Assembly: GCA_003576695.1 (NCBI GenBank)
Contig: QOZQ01000016.1
Coordinates: 1-64,000 of the forward strand
Reading direction: 5' to 3'
Length of the DNA stretch: 64,000 nt
Source: Taklimakanibacter lacteus
GTDB taxonomy: Bacteria > Pseudomonadota > Alphaproteobacteria > Rhizobiales > Aestuariivirgaceae
In this document: positions 1-9,155 of the stretch, piece by piece
How positions within the stretch are numbered: position 1 is the stretch's first letter
Layout: each line of letters starts with the position of its first letter
Made by a program: the position numbers and the translations under genes
The notes under the pieces: model-generated
Database searches by the model: none
What the model saw: only the letters and a program-made list of their open reading frames with translations
What the model was told of the DNA's origin: nothing

Positions 1-430
1 CTGTCGTTAGTTCCTCGGAGATCCATCGCAGCCTCCATTCGACAGGAATCCCACAACTAACTGATTCTCTGAGACTTTAGTCCGTGACCTTCTGACTCAG
101 TAATGAAAAACGAGTGGTTTATTGATAGAGGCAGGGAATGTTTCCTCAATGCCCGCCATCTCGTAGACGGTCGGATACAGGGAATTACAGGGAATTACAG
201 GGAATTTTCGCAAAAACGGCAACAGCTCCGAAGAAAATCCAACTCTGTCAAAGTCTTGAGATTTTTGCATCGCCAGGAACAGGGAATTCCGTTTCGCTGC
301 TACAGGGAAATATCCAAGCGGGGCTTGCGGATTTTAGGTTCGTCATAATTTCCTAGACATCTGCTTTAAACTCACAGGCCCGCGCGGGACGAGGCGCTTC
401 GCTCAGTGGCGGCACGCATCAGTCGATCAT
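1..430. other. Intergenic region with short direct repeats, no supported gene
   Basis: I see no credible gene here. Positions 178-207 hold three back-to-back 10-base units, CAGGGAATTA, CAGGGAATTA and CAGGGAATTT, with related CAGGGAA words near 288 and 303. Two short overlapping reading frames cross this stretch, but their proteins are only translations of the repeat and have no recognisable domain. The region lies beyond the 3' end of the mtnK operon, which is transcribed toward it. I could not find a clear terminator or RNA gene. Confidence 0.6.
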
Positions 431-473
431 GGATTTTTCCAAATCGCACGGCCTGGCCCGCAATCGCAAGGGT

Positions 474-1736
474 CTAATGCGCCGCGAAGATCCCGCGCGC
501 GGCGCTGGTGACGTCACTGATGCCGGTGAATTTATCGGCTTCGATAATAAGCCGGTGTGCCAGGGTCAGCGCCTTGATCTCGCATCTGGCGCGCCTTGCC
601 TCGTCCTGAATGCTTTCGAGATCCTCCGTATGGGCGAGGCCTAGTATGCGGCGGATCATCTTGATGCCGGCAAAGGAGACCGAATCGACGAAGAGCGCGC
701 GCATGAAGCGGTCCTTCTCGGCGGCGAAGGCGGCGGCTCCCGGCGCATCGGTGAAGAGCTCGGGCATATAGGCATCGCCCGATTTGCTGGCGTCCCACAG
801 CTCGCGGAAGCGCTTGGCGAAGAGCCGCCAGACCTGCTCGGTCTGGACCAGGATCCAGTGCCGGTAGGAGGTGCGTGATCCCGGTCGTCCCTCATGGCCT
901 TCCTGCGAATAATAGGCGATCAGCAGGTTGCCGAGCACGGCGCCGACATCGAAGCCGATCGGGCCCATGAAGGCGAATTCCGGGTCGATGACGCGCGTAT
1001 CCTCAGGGGTGAGCATGATCGAGCCGGTATGGAGATCGCCATGGATCATCGCCTCGGGCGAGGTGAGGAACTGCAGCTTGCGCCTCTGGACGGCGACCTT
1101 CAGCGCCGCATCGGCGCGGAACCGGGCAGCGATCTCGTCGAGATAGGGCGCCGTCCAGCGGTTGAGCTTCGCCACGCGATAGGGATCGGTGAAGACCAGG
1201 TCCTCGGTGATCTTGCACAATTCGATATTGTCGGCGAAGGCCCAGATGCGGCGCTTGTGCTCGGCCGCCGGCACCGCGAGGGCCGATGTCTTGAACAGGG
1301 TCTGCGCCATGAATTCGGCGATATGGCCGGCGAAACGCGGATATTCGATGCCGCGGATGAGGCCCTTGCGCATGATGATATGCGGGGTGAGATACTCCAT
1401 CACGATCAGCGCCAGGTTGCGGTCGTAATGAAAGATCTTCGGCACCAGCTTCGGCACATGCTTGGTCTGCTCGACCAGCGCCAGATGCTCGTAATAGGAC
1501 CGCGACAGCGGCAGAGGCCAGGAATCGCCGACCAGGCGCACATAGGGCAGAGCCTGCTTGACGATGACGGCACCCCGCGGGCCCCCGACGATGAAGACGA
1601 GATTGAGATTGCCGTCGCCGACCTCCTGCACCGACCATTGCGAGAAATCGCCGCCCAGCCGCTCGCTCACTTCTTTCAGCGGCGCCAGCACGCCCGGCAA
1701 GGTGCCGTCATTCAGGGGACGATAGGCTGTCGACAT
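474..1736 (-). CDS. mtnK: S-methyl-5-thioribose kinase
   Basis: This kinase phosphorylates 5-methylthioribose to methylthioribose-1-phosphate in methylthioadenosine recycling, in the cytoplasm. The 420-residue protein has the family's usual length. It shows the nucleotide-loop motif GDGNLNLVF (residues 40-48), the aminoglycoside-phosphotransferase-like catalytic loop HGDLHTGS (232-239, catalytic Asp234) and the metal-binding DPEFA segment (251-255). The start is supported by the typical N-terminus YRPLND...TLPG. It is the last gene of the operon that begins at 5952 with a ribose-type ABC transporter; 93 bases separate it from the permease gene. That context suggests that the imported sugar is methylthioribose. 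No mtnA or later salvage gene is in the window. Confidence 0.93.
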   Translation of the reverse strand: MSTAYRPLNDGTLPGVLAPLKEVSERLGGDFSQWSVQEVGDGNLNLVFIVGGPRGAVIVKQALPYVRLVGDSWPLPLSRSYYEHLALVEQTKHVPKLVPKIFHYDRNLALIVMEYLTPHIIMRKGLIRGIEYPRFAGHIAEFMAQTLFKTSALAVPAAEHKRRIWAFADNIELCKITEDLVFTDPYRVAKLNRWTAPYLDEIAARFRADAALKVAVQRRKLQFLTSPEAMIHGDLHTGSIMLTPEDTRVIDPEFAFMGPIGFDVGAVLGNLLIAYYSQEGHEGRPGSRTSYRHWILVQTEQVWRLFAKRFRELWDASKSGDAYMPELFTDAPGAAAFAAEKDRFMRALFVDSVSFAGIKMIRRILGLAHTEDLESIQDEARRARCEIKALTLAHRLIIEADKFTGISDVTSAARGIFAAH

Positions 1737-1829
1737 GGGCTCTCAGTCAGTTTCTGCTGCTGGGACGGAATGTGCGGCAAGGCCGGGAGATTCGGCAAGA
1801 GGTCTGAACCCGCCGGATCCGGCTCGGAT

Positions 1830-2855
1830 TCAGGGCGCGGCCGAGCGCGAGACGCGCAGGCGCTCGGCATAGATGTTGATGATGAGGGCCGCCAGCAGGA
1901 TGAGACCGCGGATCAGGATCTTGAGGAAGCTGTCGATATTGATGTGATCGAGGCCGTTATTGAGGACGCCGAGCACGAACAGGCCGATGATGGTGTTGCC
2001 GATGCCGCCGCGCCCGCCGAACAGGCTGGTGCCGCCGACCACGACGGCGGCGATGGCATCGAGCAGGTAGGTGCCGAACTCGTTCTGCTGGGCGCTGCCG
2101 AAATAGGCGACACCCAGCATGCCGGCCAAGCCTGAGCAGAAGGCCGAGATCATCAGGACGGCGGCGATGATGAGCTTGACATTGACGCCCGAATATTCGG
2201 CCGCCTCGCGATTGCCGCCCACCATATAGATATAGCGCCCGAAGCGGGTATAGGTGAGCACGACATGGCCGATGAGCAGCGCCAAGGCCGCGACGATGAT
2301 CAGCCAGGGAATGCCGAAGATCGAGCCTGCACCCAGCTTGCCGATAAGCCAGGGCACGTTATAGGCGATCTGGCCCCTGACCAGCATGGCGCTGATGCCA
2401 TCGCAGATCTGCATCATGGCGAGCGTCATGATGAAGGAGGGGATGCCGATCCGGGTGACGCCCATGGCGGTGATGCCGCCCAACGCCAGGCAGGTAAAGA
2501 TCGCCAGGATGATGGCGAAGCCGCCGGCCAGCGGGATATTGGCGATGTTGACGCTCGCATCCTGCAAGGTGAAGAAGGCGACGACGATGCCGGTCGCATT
2601 GGCGACGCTCGCCACGCTCAGATCGATCTCGGCGGTGAGGATGACGAAGGTCAGGCCGACGGCGATGATGGCGGTGATCGACACCTGCTGCAGGATGTTC
2701 TGCATGTTGCCGAAGGACAGGAAGGACGACGAGGCAAAGCTGAAGAAGACGACGAGGAAGAGCAGCGTCAGGAAAGGCGCGATATTGCCCAGCTGGTTGC
2801 GGAACCAGTGGCCGGCCGTCAGCCGGGGCGCCTTTACTTCCGAAGTCGACGTCAT
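1830..2855 (-). CDS. Ribose-type (CUT2) sugar ABC transporter permease
   Basis: Inner-membrane permease of the RbsC/BPD_transp_2 family, 341 residues, with about ten hydrophobic segments. The conserved stretches GLTFVILTAEIDLSV (about 63-77) and AIAAVVVGGTSLFGG are typical of this family. It would form the channel with the ATPase encoded at 3172 and receive substrate from the binding protein encoded at 4945. Only one permease gene is present, so a homodimer is expected. It lies between the ATPase gene and mtnK. The gap to the ATPase gene is a 316-base repeat block. Substrate specificity cannot be read from the sequence; methylthioribose is inferred from mtnK. Confidence 0.92.
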   Translation of the reverse strand: MTSTSEVKAPRLTAGHWFRNQLGNIAPFLTLLFLVVFFSFASSSFLSFGNMQNILQQVSITAIIAVGLTFVILTAEIDLSVASVANATGIVVAFFTLQDASVNIANIPLAGGFAIILAIFTCLALGGITAMGVTRIGIPSFIMTLAMMQICDGISAMLVRGQIAYNVPWLIGKLGAGSIFGIPWLIIVAALALLIGHVVLTYTRFGRYIYMVGGNREAAEYSGVNVKLIIAAVLMISAFCSGLAGMLGVAYFGSAQQNEFGTYLLDAIAAVVVGGTSLFGGRGGIGNTIIGLFVLGVLNNGLDHINIDSFLKILIRGLILLAALIINIYAERLRVSRSAAP

Positions 2856-3171
2856 GAACTCATCCTTCCAAACTCAGTCATCCCTACTGTGCGCCCAGGC
2901 GAGCCTTTTACCCTCGCCCTGCAAGCGAAGCGCAGCGGGGAGAGGGTAGGGGCCCACCGCGTAGCGGTGGGAAGGGTGAGGGGCAATGGGCGGCGCAGAA
3001 CTGCATTTTCTTCTTGATCGAAGGATCGAGCCCACTTCCCAGCGGGCCCCTCACCTTCCCATTGCTTCGCAATGGGCCCCTTCCTCTCCCCGCTGAAGCG
3101 GGGCGAGGGGAGGGCGGCAATCCCGATACGATGTGCAACTTGCATGTAACAGTCTTCAATCATTCCAGATA
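2856..3171. repeat. Intergenic palindromic repeat block inside the transporter operon
   Basis: No gene is visible. The block is built of alternating inverted GC-rich words around GGGGAGAGGG and its complement, for example CCACCGCGTAGCGGTGGG near 2957, and CCCATTGCTTCGCAATGGG near 3058 beside CCCCGCTGAAGCGGGG near 3089. This is the pattern of imperfect palindromic intergenic repeats common in Hyphomicrobiales. It separates the ATPase and permease genes and could lower downstream expression or stabilise the upstream message; that is inference. Confidence 0.75.
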
Positions 3172-4674
3172 TCAAGCTGCCGCCAGCAGCTTGTCCTTGC
3201 TGATCGTCTCGTCGGCGAATTCCTGCGAGACCGTCCCTTTGCGCATCACGATGACCCGGTCGGCGAGGGAGAGCACCGTCTCGGGCTCGGTCGAGATTAC
3301 TATGATCCCGACGCCCTGGTCGCGCAAATTCTTGACGATCCTGACCACATCCTCCTTGGCGCCGACATCCATGCCGCGGGTCGGCTCGCTGAGGATCAAC
3401 ACCTTGGGCAGGTAGGTCAGCCATTTGGCGACGGCGACCTTCTGCTGGTTGCCGCCCGAGAGATGGCCGAGCAGCGCCTCGGTTCCCGGCGTCTTGATGC
3501 TCAGCCGGTCGATATGACCGCGGGCGATCTCACGCTCGGCGTCGGGCTTGAGCCACAGCCTCGACAGGCGGTCGAGAATGGCGATCGAGACGTTCTTGTA
3601 GATGGGCTCGTGATGGAACAGCATGCTGCGCCGGCTTTCCGGCACATAGGCGATGCCGGCCTCGGCCGCCTGGGCGGTGTTCCTGAGCTTGCGCGCTTCG
3701 CCTGCGATGGTGAGGGAGCCATTGTCGCATTTGAGCTTGCCGAACAGAGCGCGGGCGAGCTCGATCTGGCCACAACCCATGAAGCCATAGATACCGAGAA
3801 TCTCGCCTGCCTTGACGGTGAGGCTCACATCCTGGAAGCTGCCTTCCTTGCTCAAGCCCTGCGCCTCGAGAACGGTCTTCGCATCCTTGGGACTGGCCAG
3901 AGCGACATCGCCCAGATAGCTCGATTCCAGCTCCTCATGGCCCTTGCCGATCATGCGCTGGATGACCCAGGCCTTGTCGATCTCAGGCGTAACCTGCGCG
4001 GTGACGACCTTGCGGCCATTGCGGAAGACGGTGACCTGGTCGGCGATGGCGAGCACGTCCTCGAGGAAATGCGAGATGAAGATGATGCTGTTGCCCTCAT
4101 CGCGCAATTTGCGCAGCGAGCGGAACAGGCGTTCGATCTCGGGCGGCGAGAGGGCCGAGGTCGGCTCGTCCAGGATGATGATGCTGGCGCCGGAGAACAG
4201 CACGCGCGAGAGCTCGACGAGCTGCTGGATGCCGATGGGGAGCTCGCCCAAAGTGATCCGGGGATCGAGCTCGAGGCCGAGCTTCTTCAATTGCTCGCGC
4301 GCACCCCTGGCCATTGCCGGCCAGTCGACGGCGCCGAGCCTGGTGACGGGCTGGACGCCGAGATAGACATTTTCCGCGACAGTGAGCTGCGGCACGACGC
4401 TCAATTCCTGATGCACCATGCCGATGCCGTGCCTGAGCGCATCGCGGGCGGAATGGAAATGGACGGGTGCGCCATCGAGCAGCATTTCGCCCTCGAAGCC
4501 CGCATGCACGCCGGCGATGATCTTCATCAGGGTGGACTTGCCGGCGCCGTTCTCGCCGACCAGCGCATGGATCTCGCCACGGCGCAAAGTGAAATCCACA
4601 CCCCGAAGCGCTTCGACACCGCCGAAGGACTTCGAGATGTGGGACATTTTCAGCCTTATGTCGGCTTCAGTCAT
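3172..4674 (-). CDS. Ribose-type sugar ABC transporter ATP-binding protein (two nucleotide-binding domains)
   Basis: Cytoplasmic ATPase of the RbsA/MglA/XylG family, 500 residues, with two fused ABC domains. The first domain has an intact Walker A (GENGAGKST, residues 40-48) and Walker B (IIILDEPTSAL) but a degenerate signature (LPIGIQQ). The second has a degenerate P-loop region (GFMGCGQIE) and a clear signature LSGGNQQ. This asymmetry is usual for the family. It powers the permease encoded at 1830. It follows the binding-protein gene after a 270-base repeat block. The ribose/methylthioribose class fits the motifs, but the substrate is inferred from the downstream mtnK. Confidence 0.93.
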   Translation of the reverse strand: MTEADIRLKMSHISKSFGGVEALRGVDFTLRRGEIHALVGENGAGKSTLMKIIAGVHAGFEGEMLLDGAPVHFHSARDALRHGIGMVHQELSVVPQLTVAENVYLGVQPVTRLGAVDWPAMARGAREQLKKLGLELDPRITLGELPIGIQQLVELSRVLFSGASIIILDEPTSALSPPEIERLFRSLRKLRDEGNSIIFISHFLEDVLAIADQVTVFRNGRKVVTAQVTPEIDKAWVIQRMIGKGHEELESSYLGDVALASPKDAKTVLEAQGLSKEGSFQDVSLTVKAGEILGIYGFMGCGQIELARALFGKLKCDNGSLTIAGEARKLRNTAQAAEAGIAYVPESRRSMLFHHEPIYKNVSIAILDRLSRLWLKPDAEREIARGHIDRLSIKTPGTEALLGHLSGGNQQKVAVAKWLTYLPKVLILSEPTRGMDVGAKEDVVRIVKNLRDQGVGIIVISTEPETVLSLADRVIVMRKGTVSQEFADETISKDKLLAAA

Positions 4675-4944
4675 TTCCTACCTCCAGCATTCTCCTTCTC
4701 CTGCGCGGAGCGTGGGAGAAGGTGGCCGAAGGCCGGATGAGGGCTCTTTCGCGCAAAGTGTACTGATCTCAACGATTATTTCCTGCTGAAACAAAGAGCC
4801 CTCACCCACCCTCTCGCCTTCGCGAAGCCCAGGTTTCGACCCGACAGAGCAGATAATTTCTGCTTCGGCGGAGCAAGGTCGGGCACCCTCTCCCATTGCT
4901 TCGCAACAGGAGAGGGGGAAAATCGGAGAGGGCTCGCGCAATCC
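4675..4944. repeat. Intergenic palindromic repeat block
   Basis: There is no gene between the binding-protein and ATPase genes. The block holds inverted words such as CTTCTCCTGCGCGGAGCGTGGGAGAAG (4691-4717) and several copies of the CCCTCTCC / GGAGAGGG type near 4808, 4887 and 4906. Together with the block at 2856-3171 it makes two bulky repeat insertions within one apparent operon. Confidence 0.7.
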
Positions 4945-5952
4945 TCAGATCAGGAACTGCTCCTCCATCCAGGCCATGCCGGCGGCATTGTCCTTGGTGA
5001 CGACCGGGCCGTCGGTGATGATGTGCTTCGGGATGCCTTCGCCGGTCTTGGTGCCATGCACGACGGCGGAGACGCCGGCAATGATGGCGCCGCCATGGAT
5101 GCGGCAAGACGGGTTGCGCACGGTCGCGTACATGCGGCCGTCGGAAACCGCGGCGATGGCGGGCGGCATGGCATCGACGCCACCGATGAGGATGCCCTCA
5201 CGGCCCTTGGCCTTCATCACATTGTGGGCGGCGAGCGCCATGTCGTCATTGTGGAAGAAAGCGGCATCGATCTGGGGATGCTTGGTAAGCAATGTCTCCC
5301 AGATGCGGGCGACCTTGGTCACGTCCCAATCGGCCGGCTGCTCGTCGAGAACCTCCATGTCGGGGAATTTCTCGATCACCGACTTGAAGCCCTTGGCACG
5401 GCCCTGCGCACCCGTATGCCCGAGCGCGCCCTGGGTCATGATGATCTTGCCCTTGCCGCCCAGCTTGTTGACGAGAGCCTGGGTCACCGAAGCGCCCATG
5501 AACTCGTTGTCGGGGGCGAGGAAGGTGTGGACATTGATCGTGTCGAGCGGGGCGATCAGCGTATCGAGATCCATGACCGGAATGCCGGCGTCGATCATCT
5601 TGTTGACGGGCGCCGTCAGCGTGCCGATGCCGAAAGCCTGGATGGCGACGAAATCCCACTGCTGGGAGGCCATGTTGTCGATGGCGGCGCGCTGCTTCAC
5701 GGCGTCGAGCTGGCCGTCGAACCAGGTGACTTCGACATTGAAGAGCTTGCCCCAATATTCGGCCGCCTGCTTGCCCTGCGCGCACCAGGTGGCCTGGAGG
5801 CCGGCATTGGAGAAAGCCGCCTTCAGCGGCTTCTCGGATTTGCCCGCTTCCTTGGCGAGAGCCGCGAGAGACGGCGAGAACAGCCCGGCAGCACCCGCTA
5901 CCGTGGCATATTTCAAGAGATCGCGACGGGACTGCACTGTTTTGTCCGACAT
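4945..5952 (-). CDS. Sugar ABC transporter periplasmic binding protein, Tat-type signal
   Basis: Periplasmic type-1 binding protein (Peripla_BP_4, ribose-binding-like), 335 residues from the chosen start. I place the start at 5952 because a strong GGAGG lies at 5959-5963 and because the protein then begins directly with a twin-arginine signal (SRRDLLK, residues 8-14, then a hydrophobic stretch and an AxA-like site). The frame stays open to 6219, but that extension is basic and lacks family character. It is the first gene of the operon with the ATPase, the permease and mtnK. The mature domain shows the family pattern of two Rossmann lobes, including VAIQAFG and AAFFHNDDMALAAHNVMK. It is divergent from the VOC gene. 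Confidence 0.9.
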   Translation of the reverse strand: MSDKTVQSRRDLLKYATVAGAAGLFSPSLAALAKEAGKSEKPLKAAFSNAGLQATWCAQGKQAAEYWGKLFNVEVTWFDGQLDAVKQRAAIDNMASQQWDFVAIQAFGIGTLTAPVNKMIDAGIPVMDLDTLIAPLDTINVHTFLAPDNEFMGASVTQALVNKLGGKGKIIMTQGALGHTGAQGRAKGFKSVIEKFPDMEVLDEQPADWDVTKVARIWETLLTKHPQIDAAFFHNDDMALAAHNVMKAKGREGILIGGVDAMPPAIAAVSDGRMYATVRNPSCRIHGGAIIAGVSAVVHGTKTGEGIPKHIITDGPVVTKDNAAGMAWMEEQFLI

Positions 5953-6164
5953 AGGGGTTCCTCCATTTGGCGTCAGGGACATATTTGTCATACTTATTGT
6001 TTTGGTGATTTTATAAAGTGAGATTTCGGCTTTGCCTAGAGCGCGATGAGAAAAAAGAGATTGCCTGTTTTGGCGGCAATTCCGCGTCCTGCGCGATGAG
6101 TGCACACAATGCATGCGCGCACAAAGTCGCTCTTGAAAATCCTGACGCATTGGTCTATCTGTTC

Positions 6165-6183
6165 TGTAACTTTGTTTGTTACA
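6165..6183 (+). promoter_or_regulatory. Inverted repeat, possible operator of the VOC-wrbA unit
   Basis: TGTAAC (6165-6170) and GTTACA (6178-6183) form a perfect 6-base inverted repeat with a 7-base spacer. It ends 14 bases before the GTG start of the VOC gene. The form suits a small dimeric winged-helix regulator such as HxlR or MarR, which often control quinone and glyoxalase genes. No such regulator gene is nearby, so the assignment is tentative. Confidence 0.4.
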
Positions 6184-6197
6184 AATTGGAGAGACCA

Positions 6198-6698
6198 GTG
6201 GCTGCGACGGAAAATGCACGCATTGCCGCGGGAACGCGCATCGGCCATGTGCATCTGAAAGTGGCGAATATCGACCGCGCGTTGCAATTCTATTGCGGCG
6301 TGCTCGGTTTCGAGCTCATGCAGAAATATGGCAGCCAGGCCGCCTTCATCTCGGCCGGCGGCTATCATCATCATATCGGCCTCAATAGCTGGGAGAGTGC
6401 GGGCGGATCGCCGCCGCCCCCCGGCACCACGGGCCTCTATCATCTTGCCATCCTCTATCCGACGCGCGCCGATCTGGCCGATGCGCTGAAGCGGCTCGCC
6501 GCTCATGGCATCGCGCTCGACGGGGCTTCCGATCATGGCGTCAGCGAGGCGCTTTATCTGCGCGATCCGGATGAGAACGGTGTCGAGCTCTATGTCGACC
6601 GGCCAGCCGACCAGTGGCCGCGCAATCAAGACGGCTCGCTCGCCATGGGAACACGGCGGCTCGACCTCGAAGACCTGCTGCGTTCCGCGAAGAACTGA
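6198..6698 (+). CDS. VOC-family (glyoxalase/extradiol dioxygenase fold) protein
   Basis: A 166-residue metal-dependent vicinal oxygen chelate protein, probably cytoplasmic, resembling CatE-like catechol 2,3-dioxygenases or glyoxalase-type enzymes. Likely metal ligands are the His of GHVHLKV (about residue 17), the His of [10 protein letters not shown] and the Glu of NGVELYVD, which give the usual H-H-E triad. I choose GTG at 6198, preceded by GGAGAG at 6188-6193; the frame is open from 6018, but the upstream part is unlike the family. The next gene, wrbA, follows after 22 bases, so the pair probably forms an operon dealing with quinones or aromatic electrophiles. The exact reaction is unknown. 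Confidence 0.82.
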   Translation: MAATENARIAAGTRIGHVHLKVANIDRALQFYCGVLGFELMQKYGSQAAFISAGGYHHHIGLNSWESAGGSPPPPGTTGLYHLAILYPTRADLADALKRLAAHGIALDGASDHGVSEALYLRDPDENGVELYVDRPADQWPRNQDGSLAMGTRRLDLEDLLRSAKN

Positions 6699-6720
6699 AT
6701 TTCAATCCAAAGGGGTTACA

Positions 6721-7320
6721 ATGACCAAAGTCCTGGTGCTCTATTATTCCGCCTATGGCCATATCGAACAGATGGCCTATGCCGCCGCCGAAGGCGCCAA
6801 ATCGGCCGGTGCAGAAGTCGACGTCAAGCGCGTGCCGGAGCTGGTGCCCGCCGATGTCGCCAAGTCATCCGGCTTCAAGCTCGACCAGAAGGCGCCGATC
6901 GCCTCGGTCGACGATCTGCCGAAATACGATGCCATCATCTTCGGCTCGGGAACGCGCTTCGGCAATGTCACCGCGCAACTGCGCAATTTCATGGACCAGA
7001 CCGGCGGCCTGTGGGCCAAGGGGGCGCTGATCGGCAAGGTCGGCTCGGTCTTCACGTCCTCCGCCACCCAGCATGGCGGGCAGGAATCGACGATCCTCTC
7101 CTTCATCCCCACGCTCATGCATCAGGGCATGGTCATTGTCGGCCTGCCTTACTCCTTCGCCGGACAGTCGGGTGTCGATGAGATCAAGGGCGGCTCGCCC
7201 TATGGCGCCTCGACCATCACCCATTCGGATGGCAGCCGCCAGCCTTCGGCGGTCGAGCTCGAAGGGGCGCGGTTCCAGGGCCGGCATGTCGCGCAGATCG
7301 CGGCCAAGCTCGCGAAGTAA
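6721..7320 (+). CDS. wrbA: NAD(P)H:quinone oxidoreductase, WrbA type IV
   Basis: Flavodoxin-fold FMN enzyme that reduces quinones by two electrons, avoiding semiquinone radicals; cytoplasmic tetramer in the family. The protein is 199 residues from ATG 6721, with AAAGGGG just upstream; a longer in-frame start at 6505 is rejected because it runs through the VOC gene. Visible family features are the FMN phosphate loop region [14 protein letters not shown] near the N-terminus, [24 protein letters not shown], and the C-terminal [17 protein letters not shown] block. It pairs with the VOC gene upstream, consistent with defence against quinone or aromatic compounds. Confidence 0.93.
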   Translation: MTKVLVLYYSAYGHIEQMAYAAAEGAKSAGAEVDVKRVPELVPADVAKSSGFKLDQKAPIASVDDLPKYDAIIFGSGTRFGNVTAQLRNFMDQTGGLWAKGALIGKVGSVFTSSATQHGGQESTILSFIPTLMHQGMVIVGLPYSFAGQSGVDEIKGGSPYGASTITHSDGSRQPSAVELEGARFQGRHVAQIAAKLAK

Positions 7321-7336
7321 GCAGGCAAATCCTTGG

Positions 7337-7458
7337 TTGGCGCGTGATCGGACGGAAAACCGGCATCCACTTTTCCTGATCACGCGCTCTATCTCATCTC
7401 TTTGTTTGCGCATCGGGTTATCCGAAAACCGCTTCGCACTTTTCGGCCCGATGCTCTA
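7337..7458 (+). repeat. Two adjacent palindromic intergenic repeats
   Basis: The first unit (about 7342-7388) pairs GCGTGATC with GATCACGC around a short centre. The second (about 7409-7456) pairs GCATCGGG with CCCGATGC and carries CCGAAAACCGC and GCACTTTTCGG inside. The second unit has a near copy at 42839-42889 beside the S4 gene. Such units are scattered through Hyphomicrobiales genomes. They lie between wrbA and glpK and may act as a transcription end. Confidence 0.7.
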
Positions 7459-7459
7459 A

Positions 7460-7515
7460 GGGTTGACCTCGGCGGTCAACCCCATGAAACTCGCCTCTCA
7501 AAAAGGGGAGTTTTT
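7460..7515 (+). promoter_or_regulatory. Stem-loops in the glpK leader
   Basis: GGGTTGACC (7460-7468) and GGTCAACCC (7474-7482) form a perfect 9-base stem with a 5-base loop. Directly after it, CATGAAACTC and GAGTTT...CATG (about 7484-7520) could form a second stem that would cover the AGGGGAG ribosome site and the ATG of glpK. This could be a terminator remnant, an operator or translational control; nothing decides among these. Confidence 0.35.
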
Positions 7516-7518
7516 TTC

Positions 7519-9003
7519 ATGGCGTCATATCTGCTTGCCGTCGACCAGGGCACCACATCGACGCGCAGCATCCTGTTCCGGCCCGACCTCTCGGTTGCCG
7601 CCGTCGGCCAGCAGGAATTCGCCCAGCATTTTCCGACCTCCGGCTGGGTGGAGCATGAGCCCGAAGACCTGTGGCGGACGACGGTCGAGACGATCAAGGC
7701 GGCCATCGCCAAGGCTTCGGCGCGGCTGGAAGAGGTGGCCGCCATCGGCATCACCAATCAGCGCGAGACTACGCTCATCTGGGAGCGCAAGACCGGCAAG
7801 CCCATCCACAAGGCGATCGTCTGGCAGGACCGGCGCACCGCCGATTTCTGCGCCGGTCTCAAGAGGGAAGGGCATGAATCAAGCTTCACGGCCAAGACGG
7901 GACTGCTGCTCGATCCTTATTTCTCCGGCACCAAGATCGCCTGGCTGCTCGATAACGTGCCCGATGCGCGCCGGAAGGCGGAAGCGGGCGAGCTGGCCTT
8001 CGGCACCGTCGACTGTTTCCTGCTGTGGCGGCTCACCGGCGGGCGCGTGCATGCGACCGATGCGACCAATGCCTCGCGCACTCTTCTGTTCGATATCCAT
8101 CGCGGCCAATGGGATGACGAATTGTGCCGCCTGTTGCGGGTGCCCAGGTCGCTGCTGCCGGAGGTGCGCGATTCCTCGGGCGATTTCGGCGCGACCGAGG
8201 CTTCGCTCTTCGGGCGCTCCATTCCGATCAAGGGCATTGCCGGCGACCAGCAGGCGGCGACCGTCGGCCAGGCCTGCTTCACGCCCGGCATGCTCAAATC
8301 GACCTATGGCACGGGCTGCTTCGCGCTTCTCAATACAGGGGCTTCGCCCGTCGCGTCGCGCAACCGGCTCCTCACCACCATCGCCTATCAGCTCAACGGC
8401 AAGCGCAGCTATGCGCTCGAAGGGGCGATCTTCATTGCCGGCGCCGCGGTGCAGTGGCTGCGCGACGGGCTCAAGATCATCGACAGCGCGCAGAAGACCG
8501 GCACGCTTGCGGCGCAAGCCGATGACGAGCAGCAGGTCTATCTGGTTCCTGCCTTTGTCGGCCTGGGCGCGCCTTACTGGAAGCCCGAGCTGCGCGGCGC
8601 GCTCTTCGGGCTGACGCGCGCCACGGGGCCGGCGGAACTGGCCCGCGCCGCGCTCGAAGCCGTGTGCTACCAGACACGCGACCTCCTCGAAGCGATGCAG
8701 GGCGACTGGGGCGGCAAGGCCAGCACGATCCTCAGAGTCGATGGCGGCATGGTCGCTTCCGACTGGACCATGCAGTGCCTGGCCGACATCCTCGATGCGC
8801 CGGTCGACCGGCCGCAAGTGCTCGAGACGACGGCGGTGGGGGCGGCCTATCTCGCCGGCCTTGCGCAAGGCCTGTGTCCGGTCCCCGAAGAGTTCGCCAA
8901 GGGCTGGAAGCTCGAGAGGCGGTTCACGCCGAAGATGGCGGCAGGACTCAGGGAACAGAAATATGGCGGATGGAAAGAGGCGGTGCGGAAGCTGTTGAGC
9001 TAG
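7519..9003 (+). CDS. glpK: Glycerol kinase
   Basis: FGGY-family sugar kinase that converts glycerol and ATP to glycerol-3-phosphate in the cytoplasm. The protein is 494 residues from ATG 7519, preceded by AGGGGAG; earlier in-frame starts at 7402 fall in repeat DNA. The N-terminal phosphate-binding segment reads [14 protein letters not shown]. Further family blocks are [19 protein letters not shown], the glycerol site segment [14 protein letters not shown], and the C-terminal [12 protein letters not shown] and [12 protein letters not shown]. No glpF, glpD or glpR lies in the window, so it stands as a single gene. Confidence 0.95.
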   Translation: MASYLLAVDQGTTSTRSILFRPDLSVAAVGQQEFAQHFPTSGWVEHEPEDLWRTTVETIKAAIAKASARLEEVAAIGITNQRETTLIWERKTGKPIHKAIVWQDRRTADFCAGLKREGHESSFTAKTGLLLDPYFSGTKIAWLLDNVPDARRKAEAGELAFGTVDCFLLWRLTGGRVHATDATNASRTLLFDIHRGQWDDELCRLLRVPRSLLPEVRDSSGDFGATEASLFGRSIPIKGIAGDQQAATVGQACFTPGMLKSTYGTGCFALLNTGASPVASRNRLLTTIAYQLNGKRSYALEGAIFIAGAAVQWLRDGLKIIDSAQKTGTLAAQADDEQQVYLVPAFVGLGAPYWKPELRGALFGLTRATGPAELARAALEAVCYQTRDLLEAMQGDWGGKASTILRVDGGMVASDWTMQCLADILDAPVDRPQVLETTAVGAAYLAGLAQGLCPVPEEFAKGWKLERRFTPKMAAGLREQKYGGWKEAVRKLLS

Positions 9004-9128
9004 CGCCGCATCTATCTGCCTCTCCCCCTGAGAGGAAAAATATCATAAGAATCATATAGTTGCGGTGGGATTCGGAGTCCCGCCCCGCGTCTTATACAGG
9101 TTGCTTGCAATCTCCTGATTTGAATAAT

Positions 9129-9152
9129 ATATTCTCCTAAACAGGAGAATAT
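9129..9152 (+). promoter_or_regulatory. 24-bp perfect palindrome, likely toxin-antitoxin operator overlapping the ribosome site
   Basis: ATATTCTCCT (9129-9138), spacer AAAC, and AGGAGAATAT (9143-9152) form a perfect inverted repeat. The right arm contains the AGGAG ribosome site of the antitoxin gene, 8 bases before ATG 9156. This is where autoregulation by the Xre-type antitoxin is expected in RES/Xre loci. Confidence 0.7.
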
Positions 9153-9155
9153 CAG

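Noticed and set aside
103-356. Two short overlapping frames at the window start
   Set aside because: They translate the CAGGGAATT repeats, have no ribosome site worth noting and no family.
894-2135. Long plus-strand frame opposite mtnK and the permease
   Set aside because: It has no domain, is rich in Asp, Arg and His from reading GC-rich codons backward, and lies fully antisense to two clear genes.
3133-4740. 535-codon plus-strand frame opposite the ABC ATPase
   Set aside because: Antisense shadow of a well-supported gene; composition typical of reverse reading.
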